A DNA stretch of 64,000 nt from Acidovorax sp. T1 (GTDB lineage Bacteria; Pseudomonadota; Gammaproteobacteria; Burkholderiales; Burkholderiaceae_C), in the NCBI RefSeq assembly GCF_002176815.1, contig NZ_CP021648.1, forward strand, positions 1,806,001 to 1,870,000, given 5' to 3'. Made by a program: the position numbers and the translations under genes. The notes beneath the pieces were generated by a model. That model searched no databases. It was not told the DNA's origin and saw only the letters and a program-made list of their open reading frames with translations. This document shows positions 62,617 to 64,000 of the stretch, piece after piece (position 1 is the first letter of the stretch; each line of letters opens with the position of its first letter).

Positions 62617-63366
62617 ATGAACCACCTGGCCCTCATCACCAAAACCACCAGCCTGATTGCCGCCGGCGACATCGTGGGCGCCGAATCGGCGCTGGCCGAC
62701 CTGGCCGACACCGAAGGCGACAACGCCCTGATGGTCGTGCTGGACCAGCTGGCACCCAAAGACGTGCTGGCCGTGATGCGCGAGTACGACGACTCCAAGG
62801 CGTCCGTCGTCAACCTGCTGGTCACGCCCGAGCAGTTTGCGCGCGCCATGGTGCTGGAAAAGCAATACAAGGATCTGACCCACACGCACCTGCGCAACAT
62901 GGTCAATGCCGTCATTTTTCGGGACGATGCCGACCCGGTGGAATTCTTGACCGCGATTGGCGACCTGGAAGGCGGCAGCGAGGCCCTGGCCAATTACTTT
63001 GCCGAGAAGTGGAGCCGCATCGAAGCCTTTGCCCGCACCGGCACGTTCGATGCCACCGAAGACTATGGCCCCACGCTGAGTGACGACGAGCTGCTGGCAT
63101 CGGGCTATGTGCAGCCCCGCATCGACCAGGACGAAGTGGCCGACCGCGACTGGATGCAACTGGCCTGGCTGCTGCGCTACGAATGCCGCGACCTCTTCAT
63201 CGAAACCCTGCTGGTGCTGCGCGCCAAGGCGCGCGCCCACGACATGGGCCTGGAAGAGGGTGACGATTCTGCGGAGGAAGACGACGGCAAGTTTGAAACC
63301 AGCGATACCGATCGCGGCAAGGCCACTCCAGCCGCTCGCACGTCTGACGAAGAATCTGCGATTTAG
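62617..63366 (+). CDS. Uncharacterised acidic protein
   Basis: I do not recognise this 249-residue protein. It begins MNHLALITKTTSLIAAGDIV and is acidic and mostly helical, with LMVVLDQLAPKDVLAVMREY and DWMQLAWLLRYECRDLFIET. The C-terminal tail is rich in Glu, Asp, Thr and Lys. It has no signal peptide or membrane segment. It lies 30 bp after the previous uncharacterised gene in the same direction, so it belongs to the yebC/J-domain cluster. A strong hairpin follows. Confidence 0.85.
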   Translation: MNHLALITKTTSLIAAGDIVGAESALADLADTEGDNALMVVLDQLAPKDVLAVMREYDDSKASVVNLLVTPEQFARAMVLEKQYKDLTHTHLRNMVNAVIFRDDADPVEFLTAIGDLEGGSEALANYFAEKWSRIEAFARTGTFDATEDYGPTLSDDELLASGYVQPRIDQDEVADRDWMQLAWLLRYECRDLFIETLLVLRAKARAHDMGLEEGDDSAEEDDGKFETSDTDRGKATPAARTSDEESAI

Positions 63367-63396
63367 ATGACAACCCCCTGTGGCGCTTCGCGCCTT

Positions 63397-63435
63397 CCCC
63401 CTTCTCTCGAATTGCTGCGCAATTCGGGAAGGGGG
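63397..63435. terminator. Hairpin after the acidic protein gene
   Basis: Outer arms CCCCCTTC/GAAGGGGG and inner arms CGAATTGC/GCAATTCG close on a TGC loop, separated by a small internal loop. It lies 30 bp after the stop. There is no T tract, so it may work as a transcript-protecting hairpin or belong to a repeat. Confidence 0.55.
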
Positions 63436-63523
63436 ACACCGCCAGCGCGGCGGGGCGGCCCTTGCGCGGCGGTCCTGGCTTGGGTCGCGCCAGTTGCAAG
63501 GCCCAAGAGCAGCGCATAGCGCG

Positions 63524-64000
63524 ATGGATACCAACATGACCGTGGCCGATACGCCTTCCCTTGATGCCCACTCGGTGGCACCCGCCAACGCGCTGCAACT
63601 GCACGACGCCCGCCCGTTTTTTGAGAAAGCCCTGGTGCACGGCGTGCAGCACGGCATTCTGGATGCAGCCCGGCTGGCCGCCATCTGCGCCGACGCCCCC
63701 AAGGGCATGGTGCAGATCGCCCGCTACTTTGGCAGCGAATTTTTGCGGCCCGAGCTCGAAAAAGCCCGCGACCGCATGGTCAACCTCATCAGCCTGTATT
63801 TGCTGGACAGCACGGGCGGCGATGTGGCCAAGGCCGCCGTCTCGTTGCGCGACCATTCGTTCCTGTCGCGCTCCAAGGGCGGCTCGGACATGCTCAAGCG
63901 CCTGATCGCCATGCCCGAGAGCAGCAACTTCGGCATGGCCGGCTATGAGGACGCTCAAACGCCGCTGCTGGCGCTGTGGTCGCTGCGCAGCTACACCGAT
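63524..64000 (+). CDS. Uncharacterised protein (cut by window end)
   Basis: A frame starts at ATG 63524 (or ATG 63536) and stays open to the window end, giving 159 residues. It begins MDTNMTVADTPSLDAHSVAP and is helical, with FFEKALVHGVQHGILDAARL, ICADAPKGMVQIARYFGSEF and KAAVSLRDHSFLSRSKGGSD. I recognise no family. It continues the direction of the yebC cluster after a hairpin, so it may have its own promoter. Confidence 0.8.
   Translation, partial: MDTNMTVADTPSLDAHSVAPANALQLHDARPFFEKALVHGVQHGILDAARLAAICADAPKGMVQIARYFGSEFLRPELEKARDRMVNLISLYLLDSTGGDVAKAAVSLRDHSFLSRSKGGSDMLKRLIAMPESSNFGMAGYEDAQTPLLALWSLRSYTD

Overview
The window looks like a chromosomal stretch of a GC-rich betaproteobacterium, most probably a member of the Comamonadaceae close to Acidovorax. 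This rests on gene content and protein style (a Burkholderiales-type cys operon carrying a DUF934 gene, odhA-odhB-lpd followed by zapE, and a yebC cluster) and on dense intergenic repeats. It is an inference, since no rRNA or marker tree is available. No tRNA, rRNA or CRISPR array was seen.

Layout. 1-7.8 kb is thiamine metabolism: a minus-strand operon thiO-thiS-thiG-(thiE, cut by the window edge) behind a TPP riboswitch, a divergent thiD, a complete IS21-family insertion (3611-6217) placed on the thiD stop codon, and a CytX-type hydroxymethylpyrimidine transporter with its own TPP riboswitch. 7.9-9.0 kb is a relic that I read as a decayed integron: a lower-GC gene whose stop codon lies in an attC-like site, abutting a truncated, frameshifted integron-type integrase. 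9.2-16.8 kb is a minus-strand sulfate assimilation operon (TSUP exporter, cysI, DUF934, cysH, cysD, cysN) that continues into ferredoxin and ferredoxin-NADP reductase genes. After mnmC and yggX, 19.4-27.1 kb is a plus-strand sulfate/sulfonate locus (sbp, ssuE, ssuA, a small ORF, ssuD, a VOC gene, ssuC, ssuB, ssuF, cysB-like). 27.3-33.7 kb is a second organosulfur-type locus: a DszA/NtaA-family monooxygenase, a DszC-like flavoprotein, and an ABC transporter with two different binding proteins.

34-64 kb is mainly core genome: an AI-2E family membrane protein, the 2-oxoglutarate dehydrogenase operon odhA-odhB-lpd, zapE, a PP2C phosphatase, dinG, bamD, dnaE, an ABM monooxygenase, an IS3-family remnant, clpS-clpA, mltB, sbcB, a PLP-dependent sulfhydrylase-like enzyme, a SpmA/SpmB-like membrane protein, and yebC followed by a DnaJ-domain protein and three unrecognised genes, the last cut by the window end.

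Two themes tie the window together. First, sulfur: uptake and reduction of sulfate, desulfonation, a probable second organosulfur route, CysB-type regulation and sulfur insertion into thiamine lie within 34 kb. Second, an imperfect palindromic repeat of about 60 bp occurs at least ten times. One copy forms part of the cysN reading frame and another supplies the Shine-Dalgarno and start region of ssuB. These two cases, the integron relic, and a two-part DNA motif shared by the promoters of the 27-34 kb locus are the observations most worth following up.
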